From Octadecabacter sp. (GTDB taxonomy: Bacteria; Pseudomonadota; Alphaproteobacteria; Rhodobacterales; Rhodobacteraceae), in the NCBI GenBank assembly GCA_018608045.1, contig JABBAI010000097.1, forward strand, positions 14,541-64,341: a stretch of DNA of 49,801 nt, read 5' to 3'. The position numbers were made by a program, and so were the translations under genes. Under the pieces are notes generated by a model, which had not been told where the DNA came from, did no database searches, and worked only from the letters and a program-made list of their open reading frames with translations. Shown in pieces: positions 35,073 through 43,391 of this stretch. Position 1 is the first letter of the stretch; each line of letters begins with the position of its first letter.

Positions 35073-36119
35073 TTAGGTGCAGGACAGCATAACGCCACGG
35101 AGTTCTGCGAGGCCCCGCATCCGGCCGATAAGGGGGTAACCAGGCTGCGTTGGGCGCTCTAGGTCGCTCAGCAGGGCATGGCCATGATCCGGTCGCATTG
35201 GAATTTCATGGTCTGACCGTCCTTGCGTACGCCGCCGCGCTTCCTCTGTCATCAAGGCGCGAATGGTTGCGACCATATCAGTGTCCCCGATCAGATGTTC
35301 CGCTTCTCTAAAACTGGTAAGGCTGCGATCGCTTGATCCATCCCGCGTGGTGTTGCGCAGGTGCACGAAATGAATGCGAGGACCAAGCAGTTCAATGAAA
35401 GCCACGGGATCAAAATCAGCCGATACCCCCAATGAACCAGTGCAGAAGGTCACCCCATTGGCAGGGCTGTCCACCGCAGCCAACACCTTTTCGTAGTTAT
35501 CCAAAGACCACATCACACGAGGCAGACCTAACAGTGGAAACGGCGGGTCATCAGGATGGCAACACAACCGAACGCCAAGATTTTCCGCTACGGGCACGAT
35601 TTCAGACAGAAAATCGATCAGGTTTGCGCGCTGGCCCCCGGGTGTGATGCCTGCGTATTCGTCTGGCTTTAGCTTAACGTCATCAAGCGACCAGTTGTCA
35701 TTTGCCCCCGGTAGGCCTGCCACGATGTTGCTCAACAGTGCCTTTTTCTCGGGCTCGCATAAGCGCGCAAACCGTTCGCGCGCTACGGTCAACGTGTCCT
35801 GCGCATAATCGTCTTCTGCCCCTTGGCGGTGCAATATAAAGCAAGCAAACGCCACAAAATCCACAAGATCAAACCGCATGGCATTGCCGCCGTTGGGCAA
35901 CGGGTGGTCAAGGCGTGTGCGGGTCCAATCCAGCACGGGCATAAAGTTGTAACAGACCGTTTTGATGCCGCATGCGGCGAGGTTCGCAAGACTTCTTTTG
36001 TAGGCTTCAAGATGTTCCCGCACGGGGCCAGTTTGCGACTTGATGGCGCTTTTCAGTGGTGATGTACAGGCGGCCGACCAAGTTTTGCGCACGCACCTTG
36101 ATCGCCTATCTCCGACCAT
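35073..36119 (-). pseudogene. uxuA: Mannonate dehydratase, N-terminus lost
   Basis: Homology to UxuA begins only near KSQTGPVREHLEAYKRSL (about 36043 downwards), matching E. coli UxuA from about residue 70. The open frame to 36119 (MVGDRRSRCVRK...) is the antisense of another gene remnant. Missing is the first strand region containing the conserved ALHHIPNGEVW. Retained motifs are VCYNFMPVLDWTRT, HPDDPPFP, CTGSLG, FVHLRNT and MRPDHGH. The C-terminus is also about ten residues short. Intact enzyme dehydrates D-mannonate in hexuronate catabolism. I judge it non-functional; no uxuB, uxaC or uronate transporter is nearby. Confidence 0.8.
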
Positions 36120-36162
36120 CGAAGCAATCTACACGACGCATAATGCGTACTTTGATGAATAG
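36034..36162 (+). pseudogene. C-terminal remnant of a GntR/FCD-family regulator
   Basis: The plus-strand frame reads LMALFSGDVQAADQVLRTHL then DRLSPTIEAIYTTHNAYFDE before a stop at 36160-36162. This is the pattern of the last helices of FCD-domain GntR regulators such as UxuR (AAD..LR.HL...I..H..YF). A stop at 36001-36003 and the start of uxuA homology bound the fragment. It seems to be what remains of a uxuR-like gene fused to truncated uxuA by a deletion. Confidence 0.6.
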
Positions 36163-36422
36163 ATAACGCAGGAAGCAGCGGTGTCTGCCCTGTTTCCAGA
36201 CGTCAGGGCTGCAATCCCAAGTTCAATCGGCGAGCAGGGTATCAATTTGCCAGCATCGAAAGCCGCATTTACCCGAGAATGGTCGTCATCGTCTTACAAG
36301 TGGCTTGGAGAAAGGCTGATATGGCCAAAGTTGAACAATAACTTTGGCAGATATCCCTCCTCCAGAGCACTGCAGGAGCGAGCTATAGCGACGGCGTAGC
36401 TCAGTCTGTAGGTGGGAGGAAT
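36163..36422. other. Non-coding region between decayed uxu locus and tRNA-Ala, with hairpin
   Basis: No convincing gene is seen. A perfect 9-bp inverted repeat GCCAAAGTT/AACTTTGGC (36324-36332 and 36340-36348, 7-nt loop) is extended imperfectly by GATAT/ATATC to 36318-36353. It lies 75 bp beyond the 3' end of the tRNA on the minus strand and could be its terminator, although no T-run follows. A short open frame crosses the region without recognisable homology. Confidence 0.45.
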
Positions 36423-36498
36423 TGGTGGAGCATAGCGGGATCGAACCGCTGACCTCCTGCATGCCATGCAGGCGCTCTCCCAGCTGAGCTAATGCCCC
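36423..36498 (-). tRNA. tRNA-Ala (anticodon GGC)
   Basis: On the minus strand, 76 nt start GGGGCATTAGCTCAGCTGGG and end GCTCCACCA with the CCA encoded. The anticodon arm is CCTGC-ATGGCAT-GCAGG, placing GGC at positions 34-36, decoding GCC/GCU. The T-arm GGTTCGATCCC is intact, and the acceptor stem GGGGCAT/ATGCTCC pairs with one wobble. tRNA genes are frequent integration sites, and decayed genes lie just downstream. Confidence 0.97.
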
Positions 36499-36632
36499 TA
36501 ACCTTAGGGTGTCGCAGCTTGTTCGGTGTGCTGTTTGGGACAGCGGCTGCAACGTGGTGCTGACTAACGCAGCGGGGCGGGCGAGATCAAGTATAAATCC
36601 CGCCCTAAAAACCCGAAACTTGAAGAATGCGT

Positions 36633-36959
36633 TTAGGAATCGTCGTCTGGTGCTGCGACGTCGGCGATATCGTCCAAGGACACATCGTCATCGTCATCAT
36701 CGTCTTCCAGAACGTCGTCGCCCAAATCGGCATCTACGTCTTCTTCATCATCGAGAACCAGATCTTCGTCGTCCGCTGTCTTTTCGTCCGTCTTGGACTG
36801 CGCGTCAGCAGCATCGGCAACCATGGTGCGTGTCTTGCCCGTCTCAACCACGACTTCTTCGCCCGTGTATGGGCTAATAATCGGGCTGGCGTTCAGATCG
36901 TAGAACCGCTTTCCGGTGGTTGGGCAGAGGCGCTTTGTGCCCCACTCTTCCTTTGGCAT
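36633..36959 (-). CDS. TIGR02300 (FYDLN acid domain) protein
   Basis: A 108-residue protein of a small alphaproteobacterial family. The N-terminal third has KEEWGTKRLCPTTGKRFYDLN and PIISPYTGEEV, suggesting a zinc-ribbon-like or degenerate metal site (single visible Cys). The rest is extremely acidic, with an Asp run before VSLDDIAD. Function is unknown in the family. It is a single gene on the minus strand between tRNA-Ala and the metallopeptidase. Confidence 0.93.
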   Translation of the reverse strand: MPKEEWGTKRLCPTTGKRFYDLNASPIISPYTGEEVVVETGKTRTMVADAADAQSKTDEKTADDEDLVLDDEEDVDADLGDDVLEDDDDDDDVSLDDIADVAAPDDDS

Positions 36960-37099
36960 GTGTTCATCCTTTATAACGTGTCAGCGCACAGAGACATGGG
37001 CTGGATCGGCGTCAATTGCCATACCCCATCGGGCGTGTCAAAGACAATCAAACCAGCCGCTTGTGAATGCACTCGCGCTTGAGATTTTGAAAGGCACAC

Positions 37100-37789
37100 A
37101 TGGGCGTTCTGATCCTTGATGGCAACCCCCCGGTTGAGGTGCTTTTGCGCCGCTCTGCGCAGGCGCGCCGATTAAGCCTGCGCATCTCGCGGCTGGACGG
37201 ACGTGCGACGCTGACACTGCCCACACGTGTACCTGAACGTGAAGGAATGGCCTTCGTGCGCGAACGCGAATCCTGGCTGCGCAAACACCTCAGCGCGATC
37301 GAACCCGAGATGCCCGTGGAAATCGGTGTAACAGTTCTGTTTGAGGGCGTGGATGTCCCCGTGATCGCAGGGCCCGTTAAGCGCGCAACATTAAAGAGCG
37401 GCGCGCTGATGGTGCCTGATGATCCAGGTAAGGTGGGCAAGCGGGTTGCGGCATTCATGAAATTGCGCGCACGTGATGCGCTGGCGGACGCGTCTGATCG
37501 CTATGCGGCGGCCTTGGGGCGCCCTTACAATCGTATTTCTTTGCGCGATACACGGTCCCGCTGGGGATCGTGCAGTTCGGCGGGGGATTTGATGTATTCG
37601 TGGCGTCTGATTATGGCCCCGCGGTCCGTGTTGGAATATGTGGCCGCCCACGAGGTCGCGCATTTGCAGCATATGGATCATTCGGATCGCTTTTGGGGGG
37701 TGGTGAACGACCTGTTCCCAAATCACAAAGCCTGCCGTAAATGGCTGCGCGACAACGGTGGTGCCTTGCACCGTGTGCGTTTCGACTGA
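37100..37789 (+). CDS. YgjP-like M48/SprT-type metallopeptidase family protein
   Basis: A 229-residue DUF45/WLM-type protein. The zinc motif HEVAH is at 184-188, followed by HMDHSDRFW; upstream SRWGSCSS (about 153-160) is the family hallmark. E. coli YgjP of this family has been described as a UTP pyrophosphatase, while the fold is that of a zinc peptidase, so activity is open. The ATG at 37100 has only a weak ribosome site. The GntR gene follows after 54 bp on the same strand. Confidence 0.9.
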   Translation: MGVLILDGNPPVEVLLRRSAQARRLSLRISRLDGRATLTLPTRVPEREGMAFVRERESWLRKHLSAIEPEMPVEIGVTVLFEGVDVPVIAGPVKRATLKSGALMVPDDPGKVGKRVAAFMKLRARDALADASDRYAAALGRPYNRISLRDTRSRWGSCSSAGDLMYSWRLIMAPRSVLEYVAAHEVAHLQHMDHSDRFWGVVNDLFPNHKACRKWLRDNGGALHRVRFD

Positions 37790-37822
37790 TCCGGTGCATT
37801 CGCAGACATTGACCTTTGGTAA

Positions 37823-37838
37823 TTTTGTGATCACAAAA
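37823..37838. promoter_or_regulatory. Perfect palindromic operator before the GntR gene
   Basis: TTTTGTGATCACAAAA is a perfect 16-bp palindrome ending 5 bp before the GntR start codon, where a ribosome site would normally be. Its core TGTGATCACA recurs twice upstream of sucC (49036-49070). Autoregulation by the GntR protein is the simplest reading. TTGACC at 37809-37814 could be the -35 element. Confidence 0.7.
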
Positions 37839-37843
37839 CACCC

Positions 37844-38494
37844 ATGTTGATCCAATCCAAAGCAACCGAACCCACAGGTGCCGCCCATGACCGCGTGTAC
37901 CGTGCCTTGCGCGCCCGTATCATGCATGGCGAAATTGACCCGGGCCAGGCGTTGACGTTACGCGGCATTGGCAAAGAATTCGGCGTGTCCATGACCCCCG
38001 CGCGCGAAGCTGGGCGTCGATTGGTGGCCGAAGGAGCGCTGTTTTTGTCGTCATCTGGGCGCGTGTCGACGCCCGAGCTCAGCAATGAGCGAATCGAAGA
38101 GCTCGCGGCGTTGCGCGCCTTGTTAGAACCAGAATTAGCAGCCCGTGCATTGCCGCGTGCGCACATGGCCCTGATCGAGAGGTTGGAGGAAATCAACAAC
38201 CGCGTGTCTGGCATGATCGCCCGCCAAGACGCATCCGGTTATATCCGCCTCAACCTCGAATTTCACCGCACGTTATATTTGCGCGCGCAGGCACCTGCGA
38301 TGTTGGCGATGGCCGAAACGATCTGGCTGCAACTTGGGCCAACCATGTCGAAGCTATACGGTCGCTTGCGCCGCACAGAACCGCCGCGAAATCACAAACT
38401 GATCCTTGCCGCATTAAAGGCAGGGGACGAAGGCAGTTTGAAATTGGCGGTGCGGTCGGATGCAACGCAGGGTTTGCGGATGCTAAAGGTCTAG
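37844..38494 (+). CDS. GntR-family (FCD domain) transcriptional regulator
   Basis: A 216-residue regulator of the FadR subgroup. The winged helix (about 13-75) contains LTLRGIGKEFGVSMTPAREAGRRL, and the all-helical FCD domain (about 85-205) includes the metal/effector pattern LNLEFHRTLY. No Shine-Dalgarno sequence precedes the ATG because the palindrome occupies that space; translation may be leaderless. Its stop overlaps that of the convergent TerB-like gene (CTAG shared). The repeated operator near sucC suggests control of TCA genes; the effector may be a TCA or related organic acid, as in other FCD proteins. Confidence 0.9.
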   Translation: MLIQSKATEPTGAAHDRVYRALRARIMHGEIDPGQALTLRGIGKEFGVSMTPAREAGRRLVAEGALFLSSSGRVSTPELSNERIEELAALRALLEPELAARALPRAHMALIERLEEINNRVSGMIARQDASGYIRLNLEFHRTLYLRAQAPAMLAMAETIWLQLGPTMSKLYGRLRRTEPPRNHKLILAALKAGDEGSLKLAVRSDATQGLRMLKV

Positions 38495-39315
38495 GCGGGC
38501 TGAACCGTCTGAAGATGTGCGGAAATGCGTGCCAAGGCGCTACGGAATTGATCCGCACCGATCCGCATGCGTTGCGCCAATTCTGACACCACCGCATATT
38601 CGTTGGGATGAATTTCGCCATCTGCGACAGCGATGTTCAACGCGGCCTCAAGAACAATCTGGCGATCCTTTTCGGACAAATCCTGTCCGATCTGATCAAG
38701 GTCGGACGCGGACGGGTTCAGTTTGCTCAACAAATCCATCACTTGGGCTGGCGCATATGACTTGCCCGTCAGACGCGTCAGGATACTCGCAATTTGGCGG
38801 ACCTCGGCGTCGTCAATTCGACCGTCGGCAACGGCAACTTGGCTCATCGCGACAAGGGAGTGGATCGCCAGCATATCAGGTGCGCCCGGTTTGCGCCGCT
38901 TGTTGCCTATCATGGCGATGAAAACACCCTTAACGATCCCGAACAGAGCAATAATCAACCAAGCGTGACCCCAAGCAAGGCTCACGAAGCTCTGTTTTGG
39001 TACGATAGGAATATCCGCGTCGATAAGGCCCCTCAACTGTATTTCGGTGAACTGCGCTGGTGACAATGATTTATACATGTCACCGGTGCATCCGCTGCCC
39101 GACAGCGCATAGCCTTTGATCGAAGTGTAGACAGGGATGAACAGAACATCCATGAAATCAACATGGTGGCACAGGGCCATCGGCCCGTTTGTCCCCGGAA
39201 TTTGAGTGGTAGCAACAAGGCGTAAGTCTTCACCCGAACGACTAAAGGCATTGGCCTGCGATGCGGTGGATGTCAGCCCGAGGGCAAGGGCCATAACGGC
39301 AAAAATCTTGAACAT
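38491..39315 (-). CDS. Secreted/membrane-anchored TerB-like protein
   Basis: A 274-residue protein starting at the ATG 39313-39315, after GAGAGGT; earlier in-frame codons add a non-signal extension. It has a signal peptide (MFKIFAVMALALGLTSTASQ), a domain with paired Cys (LCHHVDF and SGCTGDM), a membrane segment near residues 108-130 (HAWLIIALFGIVKGVF) and a C-terminal TerB-like helical domain. The latter has two acidic repeats, VADGRIDDAEV and VADGEIHPNEY, likely metal-binding. The arrangement puts the TerB domain in the cytoplasm. Function unknown. Confidence 0.75.
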   Translation of the reverse strand: MFKIFAVMALALGLTSTASQANAFSRSGEDLRLVATTQIPGTNGPMALCHHVDFMDVLFIPVYTSIKGYALSGSGCTGDMYKSLSPAQFTEIQLRGLIDADIPIVPKQSFVSLAWGHAWLIIALFGIVKGVFIAMIGNKRRKPGAPDMLAIHSLVAMSQVAVADGRIDDAEVRQIASILTRLTGKSYAPAQVMDLLSKLNPSASDLDQIGQDLSEKDRQIVLEAALNIAVADGEIHPNEYAVVSELAQRMRIGADQFRSALARISAHLQTVQPA

Positions 39316-39382
39316 AATGCTACCTCTCAGATGTTCGTTAACATTGCGTATGGCGACCACTTTGGGCGAGGATAAGGCAGCA

Positions 39383-39424
39383 CAAGGGAACGGGCGGGCC
39401 ATTTCGGGCACCGCCCGTCTTGTT
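39383..39424 (-). terminator. Hairpin after lpdA
   Basis: ACGGGCGG (39390-39397) pairs with CCGCCCGT (39411-39418), extended past a bulge by ACAAG/CTTGT. It begins about 20 bp after the lpdA stop and probably closes the TCA operon. No T-run is seen on the minus strand. Confidence 0.45.
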
Positions 39425-39444
39425 AGTTAACAAAGCCTTAAGGG

Positions 39445-40833
39445 TTAGGCGTGGATCGCGCCGTCCCCACACGCAAGCGCAGCTTCGCGCACAGCCTCAG
39501 AGTAGGTCGGATGGGCATGACATGTCCGCGCGAGGTCTTCTGCGGCGGCCCCGAACTCCATCGCGACGCAAATCTCATGGATAAGGTCGCCAGCCATCGG
39601 CCCAATGATATGCGCGCCCAAGATGCGGTCCGTCGCCTTATCTGCTAGGATTTTTACAAACCCGTCGCCCGCGAAATTCGCCTTTGCGCGTCCGTTGCCC
39701 ATGAATGAAAACTTGCCGACCTTATAATCAACGCCGTCTTCTTTAAGCTGCTCTTCGGTCACACCGACATTGGCAACCTCGGGGTGGGTATAAATCACAC
39801 CGGGGATCACGCCATAGTTCACATGGGGTTTCTGTCCGGCCAGACCTTCGGCGCAGGCCAAACCTTCATCTTCGGCTTTATGGGCCAACATCGGCCCATC
39901 AATACAATCGCCAATCGCAAAAATTCCATCGATGTTGGTTTTGTAATGCGCATCAGTTTTGATCTGGCCGCGATCCGACATTTCAACGCCAAGTGCGTCC
40001 AGCCCCAGACCATCGGTGAACGGGCGACGACCCGTGGCCACCAGAACCGTGTCGGCATCCATGGACCGTTCGCTGTCGTCTTTGCGCAGCTTGAAATTCA
40101 CTGTGGCTTTGTTGCCCTTGGTGTCCACGGATTGCACGGCAGCGCCCATGACAAATTCGACGCCCTGCTTCTTAAGCAACCGCTGGAACGTCTTTTGCAC
40201 TTCGGCGTCCATACCCGGCGTGATGACGTCGAGGAATTCAATCACCGTAACCTTGGACCCAAGACGGGCGTACACGGACCCGAGCTCAAGCCCGATCACG
40301 CCAGCCCCGATCACAACCAATTCGTTCGGGATTTTCTTAAGCTCAAGCGCGCCAGTTGACGACACGACCGTCTTTTCGTCGATCTCGACTCCTTTAAGCG
40401 TCGAAACCTCAGACCCTGACGCGATGATGATGTTTTTGGCATCGTGGACGTCATCACCGACTTTGACTTTGCCGGCCTGCGGAATGGATCCCCACCCCTT
40501 GAGCCAATCAATCCTGTTCTTCTTCATCAAGAATTCGACGCCCTTGGTGTTGGTCGCGATGACGTCGTCTTTGTAGGCCAGCATCTGCTTCCAATCGACG
40601 GACGGCGTTTTGCCCTTCAGGCCCATCGCTGCGAAATTGTGTTCGGCTTCGTGCAGCATATGCGACGAATGCAGTAGCGCCTTGGACGGGATACATCCCA
40701 CGTTCAAGCAGGTGCCGCCCAACGTATCGCGGCCTTCAACGATAGCAGTTTTCAGACCCAATTGCGCGCAACGGATGGCGCACACATAGCCGCCTGGGCC
40801 GGAGCCGATGATGATGACGTCGTAGCTGGACAT
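39445..40833 (-). CDS. lpdA: Dihydrolipoyl dehydrogenase (E3)
   Basis: A 462-residue FAD disulfide oxidoreductase that reoxidises dihydrolipoyl groups with NAD. FAD motif GSGPGGY is at 10-16, redox cysteines C42 and C47 in [16 protein letters not shown] motif [14 protein letters not shown], and the catalytic His in [13 protein letters not shown] near the C-terminus. It is the last gene of the suc operon and serves 2-oxoglutarate dehydrogenase. It may also be the L-protein for the glycine cleavage system encoded at 3401-7738. Confidence 0.97.
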   Translation of the reverse strand: MSSYDVIIIGSGPGGYVCAIRCAQLGLKTAIVEGRDTLGGTCLNVGCIPSKALLHSSHMLHEAEHNFAAMGLKGKTPSVDWKQMLAYKDDVIATNTKGVEFLMKKNRIDWLKGWGSIPQAGKVKVGDDVHDAKNIIIASGSEVSTLKGVEIDEKTVVSSTGALELKKIPNELVVIGAGVIGLELGSVYARLGSKVTVIEFLDVITPGMDAEVQKTFQRLLKKQGVEFVMGAAVQSVDTKGNKATVNFKLRKDDSERSMDADTVLVATGRRPFTDGLGLDALGVEMSDRGQIKTDAHYKTNIDGIFAIGDCIDGPMLAHKAEDEGLACAEGLAGQKPHVNYGVIPGVIYTHPEVANVGVTEEQLKEDGVDYKVGKFSFMGNGRAKANFAGDGFVKILADKATDRILGAHIIGPMAGDLIHEICVAMEFGAAAEDLARTCHAHPTYSEAVREAALACGDGAIHA

Positions 40834-40897
40834 GGGATATTTCCTTCGATTTGGGCGGTAGGATTTGCGTATGGCTAGCGTATGGCTGCGGGTATGG

Positions 40898-41311
40898 TCA
40901 AAAGAGGGTTGAGACGATCATGGCGATGGTCGCCCCGAACCCGATGAACCAGATGACAGAGCGCCATGGCGTCCAGCCAAAGTAATAGGCAGGAATATAG
41001 AGGATGCGCGCGATGATGTAAGCGATAGCGCAAGCGGCGGTAAATTGGGTGTTCTGACCGCTGAGTTCGATCACCACAACGGCGAGGGTAAACAGGATCA
41101 GCGCCTCAAAATGGTTGTTCATCGCGCGGGCAAGGCGCGCGATTTTGGTGGACAGCAGTTCGAGCATGGTTTTGCCACCCATGCGGTCTGGGTCGCGCGG
41201 GGAGGCGGTTTTGCCCATGCCGAGCTCAAGATTGGCGGGGATCGCCATGAGAGCGAATTGAACGGCTTGCAGCAGGCCTGCGAGGGCGAGGATGGTGAGT
41301 TCGTGGGTCAT
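40898..41311 (-). CDS. MAPEG-family membrane protein
   Basis: A 137-residue four-span membrane protein of the MAPEG family (membrane-associated eicosanoid/glutathione metabolism). The middle motif [20 protein letters not shown] is diagnostic. Bacterial members are mostly uncharacterised, some with glutathione transferase activity. It lies between odhB and lpdA in the TCA operon. Its start overlaps the stop of the 187-residue membrane protein by 4 bp. Confidence 0.88.
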   Translation of the reverse strand: MTHELTILALAGLLQAVQFALMAIPANLELGMGKTASPRDPDRMGGKTMLELLSTKIARLARAMNNHFEALILFTLAVVVIELSGQNTQFTAACAIAYIIARILYIPAYYFGWTPWRSVIWFIGFGATIAMIVSTLF

Positions 41312-41871
41312 GGGCGTGCCATTCTTAGTGAAGCGGAGATGCGGAGCAGGACCGTTTCGAATGCTCCCTTTTCGTATGATCTTTGAGCCGCATAGAGCAT
41401 GTTGGCATGGGTTGTGAAACGGCGATCCAGAAGTGCGCGGACATTAATGACCGCATAGAACAGTCCGAAGCCAAGAAGAACCAAACATGTGGAAGCGAGA
41501 ATTTTGTCCGCGCGCATGCTGATGAAATAAGTGGCGGCGAGTAGCGCAGGAATGGCGAAGCGCCGTAATGTCGAATGTTGCACGCCGTAGTGCACATAGG
41601 CGTCCAAGAACCAACTACAGTAGAGTGCCAAGATCCCGAATGGGATAAATATCCAGATATCCATGCGCACCACGCTGAACCAAAACAATATCGAGAGTAT
41701 TGCCAAGCACGTGCCCCCCATAAACACGAGGGCAACGAGCCAGCGCAACGATCTGATGCGATGGCCTTCGTTGATCAATTGACCTTTCAGTTGTGCGAGC
41801 CCCGTTTCAATCGCCGTGCTCTCCGCCTGCGATTTAGGATTGAGCAGTGCGCGCAAAATCTCGTCGGACAT
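41308..41871 (-). CDS. Uncharacterised membrane protein between odhB and MAPEG gene
   Basis: A 187-residue protein I do not recognise. It has an N-terminal soluble helix (about 1-40), then four hydrophobic segments (about 43-65, 71-92, 105-120 and 125-147) and a C-terminal amphipathic tail. It starts 2 bp after the odhB stop and overlaps the MAPEG gene by 4 bp, so it belongs to the operon. Nothing suggests a catalytic function. Confidence 0.7.
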   Translation of the reverse strand: MSDEILRALLNPKSQAESTAIETGLAQLKGQLINEGHRIRSLRWLVALVFMGGTCLAILSILFWFSVVRMDIWIFIPFGILALYCSWFLDAYVHYGVQHSTLRRFAIPALLAATYFISMRADKILASTCLVLLGFGLFYAVINVRALLDRRFTTHANMLYAAQRSYEKGAFETVLLRISASLRMARP

Positions 41872-41873
41872 TG

Positions 41874-43391
41874 TTACAAATCCATCAACAACCGACGTGG
41901 ATCCTCAAGCGCTTCCTTAACCCGCACCAAGAACGTCACAGCGCCTTTGCCGTCCACGATGCGGTGATCGTAGGACAGGGCGAGGTACATCATCGGGCGG
42001 ATCACGACTTCTCCGTTCATTGCCATGGGGCGGTCCTGGATTTTGTGCATGCCGAGGATGCCGGATTGTGGCGGGTTCAGGATGGGTGAGGACATCAGCG
42101 ATCCGTAGACGCCGCCGTTGGAAATCGTGAACGTGCCGCCCTGCATTTCGGCCATGCTGAGTTTGCCGTCGCGGGCCTTTGCACCCATCGCGCTGATCGC
42201 TTTTTCGATGCCCGCAAATGACATCTGGTCCGCGTCGTTAATGACCGGAACCACGAGGCCCGTTGGCGTGCCCGCCGCGATGCCCATGTTGACGTAGTTT
42301 TTGTAGACCACATCGGTGCCGTCGATTTCGGCGTTCACTTCGGGCACTTCGTTCAGCGCGTGGATACACGCCTTGGTGAAGAATGACATAAAGCCGAGCT
42401 TCACGCCGTGCTTTTTCAAGAACAAGTCTTTGTATTCACTGCGCAATGCCATGACCTCGGTCATGTCGACCTCATTGTAGGTGGTCAGCATGGCGGCGGT
42501 GTTTTGCGATTCTTTCAGGCGGCGCGCGATGGTCTGGCGCAGGCGCGTCATCTTCACGCGTTCTTCGCGCGATGCCTGATCGGCAGCCACAGGTGCACGC
42601 GGTGGTGCGGCCTGAACGACGGCGGGGGCTGGGGTTGCCAGTGCTTTCAGAACATCTTCTTTCATCACGCGGCCATCTTTGCCGGTGCCTTGCACGTCCG
42701 TCAGGTTGTTTTCTGCCATCAGCTTTTTCGCGGATGGGGCATCTTCGACGTCTTTGGATGTCGATGCAGGTGCCTCCGTTGCTGTTGGTGCGGGGGCGGC
42801 TGCGGCGGGCGCTGGGCTTGCTGCGCTGTCTGTGGACATGATGGCCAGTTTGCCGCCTGCTTCTACGGTTGCGCCTTCTTCGGCCATGACTTGCGTCATC
42901 ACACCCGCGGCGGGTGCCGGGACTTCGACGCTGACTTTGTCGGTTTCAAGTTCACACAGCATTTCGTCGGCTTCAAACGCTTCGCCCGGTTTTTTGAACC
43001 ATGTGGACACGGTCGCTTCCGTCACGGATTCGCCAAGTGTTGGAACCATGATGTCCATTTCGGATCCTCCTGACGTGGCTGGTGCAGGTGCTACTTCGGC
43101 TTCGACCTTTGGTGCGGTGGCGGGTTTCGGGGCAGGGGCTGGCGCCGCGGCTTCGCCACCTGCGCTGATTTGCGCCAAAAGGGCATCGACACCAACGGTG
43201 TCACCTTCGCCAGCCACGATTTCGGACAATGTGCCCGCCATCGGGGATGGCACTTCGACAGTCACCTTATCCGTTTCAAGTTCACACAGCATTTCATCTT
43301 GTGCGACTGTATCGCCGGGCTTTTTGAACCATGTTGCCACGGTCGCTTCGGTCACAGATTCACCAAGTGTTGGGACGCGGACTTCGGTCAT
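41874..43391 (-). CDS. odhB: 2-Oxoglutarate dehydrogenase E2, dihydrolipoamide succinyltransferase
   Basis: A 505-residue E2 core of 2-oxoglutarate dehydrogenase, which transfers succinyl to CoA. It carries two nearly identical lipoyl domains, with lipoyl lysines K42 and K152 in ELETDKV contexts, joined by Ala/Pro-rich linkers. A peripheral-subunit-binding domain follows ([12 protein letters not shown], about 225-255), then the catalytic domain ending [16 protein letters not shown]. coli SucB (about 405 residues) has one lipoyl domain. Its start overlaps the sucA stop by 4 bp. Confidence 0.96.
   Translation of the reverse strand: MTEVRVPTLGESVTEATVATWFKKPGDTVAQDEMLCELETDKVTVEVPSPMAGTLSEIVAGEGDTVGVDALLAQISAGGEAAAPAPAPKPATAPKVEAEVAPAPATSGGSEMDIMVPTLGESVTEATVSTWFKKPGEAFEADEMLCELETDKVSVEVPAPAAGVMTQVMAEEGATVEAGGKLAIMSTDSAASPAPAAAAPAPTATEAPASTSKDVEDAPSAKKLMAENNLTDVQGTGKDGRVMKEDVLKALATPAPAVVQAAPPRAPVAADQASREERVKMTRLRQTIARRLKESQNTAAMLTTYNEVDMTEVMALRSEYKDLFLKKHGVKLGFMSFFTKACIHALNEVPEVNAEIDGTDVVYKNYVNMGIAAGTPTGLVVPVINDADQMSFAGIEKAISAMGAKARDGKLSMAEMQGGTFTISNGGVYGSLMSSPILNPPQSGILGMHKIQDRPMAMNGEVVIRPMMYLALSYDHRIVDGKGAVTFLVRVKEALEDPRRLLMDL

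Noticed and set aside
36181-36399. 72-residue open frame between uxuA scar and tRNA
   Set aside because: No homology, no ribosome site, and it spans a perfect hairpin; treated as non-coding.
36390-36412. tRNA-like GGCGTAGCTCAGTCTGTAGG next to tRNA-Ala
   Set aside because: It resembles a D-arm, but no anticodon or T-arm follows in phase, so it is at most a chance match or tiny remnant.
36286-36552. Minus-strand open frame with ALAQLGERLHGMQEVSGSIPLCS
   Set aside because: This is the well-known spurious translation of a tRNA-Ala gene; the tRNA at 36423-36498 explains it.
42600-43170. Repetitive GC-rich stretch that could look like a repeat array
   Set aside because: It is the Ala/Pro-rich linker coding sequence and duplicated lipoyl domains of odhB, not CRISPR or mobile repeats.
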